DNA from: Coriaria nepalensis
Lineage: Eukaryota; Streptophyta; Magnoliopsida; Cucurbitales; Coriariaceae
Length of the DNA: 64,000 nt
NCBI GenBank assembly: GCA_027186245.1
Contig: CP114485.1
Span: forward strand, 62,001-126,000
Direction: 5' to 3'
In this document: positions 60,421 through 64,000 of the stretch, one piece after another
Layout: each line of letters opens with the position of its first letter
Numbering within the stretch: the stretch's first letter is position 1
Translations under genes and position numbers: made by a program
Notes under the pieces: model-generated
Told to the model about the DNA's origin: nothing
The model's input: the letters and a program-made list of their open reading frames with translations, nothing else
The model's database searches: none

Positions 60421-60828
60421 GTCCCGTTAAGATCTATAGAGAGATCCAAGGAATCATAGGTTGATGGAGCCACCTGCGATGGGCCCACCACCACCATCGT
60501 TTTTAGTAATAAAAAATTTGGGCTTTTCTTCTACTTTCCCAGTTTAAAGTAGATGCTTCGTTTTTGCAATTGGGGATTAAAGCAAAATATGTATGGTGCT
60601 TTTTTGCTCTCTAGTTTTGTCAATGATTTCAATAAGAAGCACATACATTGTTACGGTTGGGGAAAAAATGTTAAGTGTTATTTAAAACGACATGTCGTAC
60701 CATCAACTCATCGGTACATCCAACTTGCTTTTATAGTTAACAGCCAGAAACATTAATGAGCAAACTATGTCATCATCATCATGTTAATTCAACAGAATGA
60801 TAAAGAAGTACAGTTGCATAAAAGGAGC

Positions 60829-62326
60829 TCAGAACTTGAGCTTGAGAAGGAACGGCATTTTAGTGGAGAAAGGCGGATCAGAGTATTTTCCGGTAAGGAT
60901 TTGTGATGAGACAAACTGATTTGCAGCTTCTGTGTAATGAATCCCATCCCAACTTATATACTCTGTACTATCATTGCATGCTTTAGCCATGACCATGGTT
61001 CCGTTCAAGACTTTCGTTTTGCCACACGCAATCCGGCTATCGTAGTTAAGTGGTGGACCACCATAACCACAGCAAGTCATAATAGGTTCCTCAAATCCTA
61101 CAAATATTTCACAAGGTAAAAAGATTTGAATGTAGAAAGAACTTAGCAAGTTCTCAAAAACTATACTAACCGTATCTCGAGTAATTTGCTATAAGGTTGG
61201 ATTTTATGGAATATATATCGATGTATGTGATATCTGCATCCGCGAATTGACCCTGCAATATTTGACAGAGAGCATGAAACTGCAGATTGAAGAGTCTGGC
61301 AGCTTGGTTGTGTGAGCTAACACATCCAAGCTCGTCGAGTTTTGATGGGTCGGTTCCGAATTTAGCCACATTTTGAGCCAAGCATCCAAGAGGACCTGTA
61401 TTGTGCAACCAGAAGTTCCTAGCCCCTTGGTCATATAGTTTCTGAAAAACCAAGCAACGTATATTGTGTCAGAAACATGGTCCTGAATGTTTCCTCTGTT
61501 TCTTGTGTGATTTAAACTTGACCTGAATTCCACTTTCGAGCTCGGCTAAAATTATGGGTATCGATCCGAGAACTTGATCTAGTGATTTGGAGTAAAATGC
61601 ACCAGCAAGATCATTCTGGCCTATATCAAACATGTAAAGACCCTTCTCGAAATAATCTTCGGATGGAACGTACTTGCCGAATTTCTTATCTGCAGGTAAG
61701 GAGAAGATCCCATAGTCCAAAAAGATCATACTTTACATCATTACCTTTTCTACCAATCTAAAGAACAATCACAGTTTTCCTTTCAACTACTTACCTTTAG
61801 CTAACAATTCAAGTGCCCGAGCTTTAAACCGAAGAAACTGACTCACTTGAATCGAAAATGAAAACGGGCTTACTGATGTGGCAGTCGCAGGAATTATGGT
61901 TGACCCCGCCGTAGCAAAATTACATCCCTTGCGGAAACTTGGCAAGCCGAGTGAATCAAAATAGGCGTTTAAAAATGGCAGGCCTAATTCATCCACTGTA
62001 AAATCATTAAAATTAAAATAAAAAAACAGGGGATATGGAAAACAGAGAAGAATGATGAGAAATGGAGCTTATTATGAAAGCATGGGATTACTGAGAAAAT
62101 CAATGATGAGACGCCCATCACAGTATCTTCCGGAAGGATCCCGGAAGTACCTCTGGCCATTGGGCGGAGCGAGGCTCTCAATCCCGGAGGTGATAAGCTG
62201 GCCGGTATCAGAATTGGAGTCGCCAAAGTTGAAAACGGCAGGGTAATTGAAGCGGATTGAATTGGCGGGGGAGGAGAAGATGAAAGTGAGGGTCAGAATG
62301 GGGAGAATAGATTTCTTGGTTGCCAT
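60829..62326 (-). CDS. GDSL-type esterase/lipase
   Basis: Five exons: 62326-62092, 61995-61795, 61689-61523, 61441-61171, 61097-60829. They join in frame into 380 residues. A signal peptide of about 24 residues suggests secretion. The four SGNH blocks are complete: GDSNSD with Ser37, the Gly block (GCNFATAGS), GQND, and WDGIHYTE with Asp342 and His345. Secreted plant GDSL enzymes act on acyl or acetyl esters of lipids or cell-wall polymers; the substrate here is unknown. The nearest relatives I recall are At3g05180 and At1g54790. All introns are GT-AG. The gene starts about 300 bases from the divergent FAM86-like gene. Confidence 0.94.
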
Positions 62327-62630
62327 GATTTTTGGTGAAAGAAGAGATGTCAAGAATTCTAGCTTTAAAACTACTAAATCGTGACAAGTGAACAACTAGA
62401 CAAAGACAACAACCCAAACTTCCATTGTGGTTTAAGCTAAAGCCATAGAGTTAAAATTATTGTAGTAGCGGTTCGGAACAGCTACCGTGCTAGAACGACA
62501 TGTCAGACTTGTCGCACAAATTAGCAGCGTCATGTCGTTTAAAATTAACTTGTCTTTTTATTTTCGATATTACAGGTTGTAGCTGCTTGGTTTGGACGAG
62601 GAAGAAGACTGCGGAAGCAACGACGAAGCT

Positions 62631-64000
62631 ATGATGGCGAAGGAAGAGCTCGATCCACTGGTCCCTCCTTATCTCCACCTTGTCTCTGCTTTTCTCGCTA
62701 TGGAACCCGTCGGTTCCTTTGTGGAAATAACTCGGTACTCCCGCCCATTTTGGCAATTATGGTGCGCGTTCTGCTAACGTGCGCTTCTTCTAATGCTTCC
62801 TTCTCTTTGTATACTCTTCGGTTCTGGGCTTGGGCACTCTCCCGAACATCCCTTTCTTGTCAACTCTAGGGAATGCGGCGGCGGGTCTGTCTCGGAGAGA
62901 ACGCAACAGTTCATCTGGGAGCATTGCATGCGCAAAGCTGTAAACTTTTCTGCACCCCTTAATCCTCCCCTCTCTCTCTCTTCTTTTAATAAAAAAGGAG
63001 CAAAATCTCATGTTAATTCAGTTGTTTCTTCTTTGAATTGTCGGTTGCTGTGATTAATGGAACAAAAGAGATAGTGTCTTTATAAAGTTTTTAGCATTCT
63101 GAAATGTGATATTCGTTAGTTTGGAGATTTATGTGCACAAAAAAGTAGGCAGGAGGGAAGTTTCACGCTCCTTACTTGAAGAAGTTTCTAATGAAGATCA
63201 TCACTAAAATTGAGTCAAGTCATGGTGATGTGCTGGATGCATTATACGAACAGTATACTCATTATATGGTTTCATTGAAGGTATATTAGATAGCTAATCA
63301 TAGGGAATATATTTTATTGACCTACTCACTGTTTTGGAATCCCAGATCATGATTTCTTTGACAGGATGAAAATCTAGTTAAAGAAATTGGAAGTGTTTGC
63401 AAATCCATTTCGTTTCTTTTCCCTGATGGTAAGAAATAATCTTCCAATTGTTATGTGATTTTTTTAGTTATATAACTTATAGCACCAAGTTGATTAACAT
63501 CCGGTTCTCATAGGTTCTTTTGAGCTTGAGCTCCGAAGTTGTCCTGAGTCCAGGAAACTGGTTGTTCTGCTATAGTGTTCGCTTAACAGGCTTGAGGGAG
63601 ATACTGGGTAAGATACACAGAATACACAAGCCTTTTCTGGGTTAAAATTTTTCTGCTATTACAAATCTTTGCACGACATTGCATTAGATTTTTCATAGCA
63701 ATTTAAACTAGTAATGGCTTCATTTATATGTTCATTCAGGTGTTCACTTTGGCCCTCCAGTCTCTTTCTGTCCGAATTGATACTTTCTTTTCCAGAAATA
63801 TTCTCTAAAAGAATGTGCTTTGAGGTGAATGCATTTGGACGGTTCGGCCCTCAAATCTATTTAAATTCGCAAAGAACTTCATTAGCTAAATGTAGCATTG
63901 GTATGAAGCCTGGGAATATTTAATGATAATCAAGTTCTTACTCTATGCCTTTTTCTTTCTCTGTGTAATCATAAATAAGAATGGCCGGTCAATGTTGTAG
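62631..64000 (+). pseudogene. eEF2 lysine methyltransferase (FAM86/EEF2KMT-like), 5' part, with in-frame TAG
   Basis: Exons 62631-62734, 62870-62939, 63149-63280, 63365-63428, 63514-63607 and 63740-63824 join in frame and give the N-terminal part of the FAM86 family. Visible motifs are HAPYLKKFL, DVLDALYEQY, SFLFPDG, LEGDTG followed by CSLWPSSLFLSE, and PEIFSKRMCFE. The Rossmann methyltransferase motif (VGSGVG type) would follow beyond the window. Family members methylate a lysine of elongation factor 2. Exon 5 carries TAG at 63573-63575 where relatives have Gln, a one-base C-to-T change; all splice sites look sound. It may be a young pseudogene, a truncated allele, or an error in the sequence. 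The start could also be 62634. The last 176 bases are intron. Confidence 0.75.

Overview
The window is nuclear DNA from a flowering plant, most likely a woody eudicot. Genes are intron-rich with AT-rich introns, Ty1/copia LTR retrotransposons are present in several states of decay, and the proteins are typical of land plants (BONZAI copine, GID1 gibberellin receptor, FAF-type protein, RLCK class VI kinase, plant PIEZO). All exon boundaries were built by hand from splice signals and protein frame, and each spliced model listed as a CDS keeps one open frame from start to stop.

Layout. 1-11171, plus strand: a DnaJ/DUF3444 protein with a leader intron, a uL18-like ribosomal protein, and a 15-exon BONZAI3-type copine. 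11172-13282: gene-poor, with simple repeats. 13283-19018, minus strand: a DHHC palmitoyltransferase (PAT17 type), a plastid M41-like protein keeping HEAGH, and histone H2A.X with E2F-like and telo-box elements upstream. 19700-21250: AT-rich filler with a 19-C tract and degenerate repeats. 21255-22916, plus: GID1. 23990-26665, minus: an RBK2-like kinase with a copia fragment inside one intron. 27764-32638: an old, broken minus-strand copia element with both LTRs. 33068-39892: a head-to-head pair of ERD6-like sugar transporters, one intact (minus) and one dead (plus). 40230-42640: an older transposon remnant carrying a solo LTR with a perfect 5-bp target duplication. 44599-45657: an intronless EAR1/FAF-like gene. 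46456-51799: a young copia element of the same family as the solo LTR, with four in-frame stops and one frameshift. 51800-54690: a broken 3' part of a PIEZO gene ending exactly at that element. 55407-62326: a phosphoglycerate-mutase-like protein (AT74 type), glutathione synthetase (GSH2) with an AT-AC intron, and a GDSL esterase. 62631 to the right edge: an eEF2 lysine methyltransferase (FAM86-like) gene with an in-frame TAG, cut by the window end.

The genes do not form one pathway. What ties them together is position: most have Arabidopsis relatives that cluster in a few short intervals (around At1g08845-At1g08940, At3g04970-At3g05180 and At5g27240-At5g27380, from memory). This suggests an ancestral gene block that Arabidopsis split among duplicated segments. 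The PIEZO fragment and the retrotransposons do not fit that block and look like later arrivals. I found no tRNA, rRNA or CRISPR array. The most notable observations are the AT-AC intron in GSH2, three GC-AG introns, the live/dead ERD6-like pair, the PIEZO fragment joined to an LTR, and the stop codon in the FAM86-like gene.
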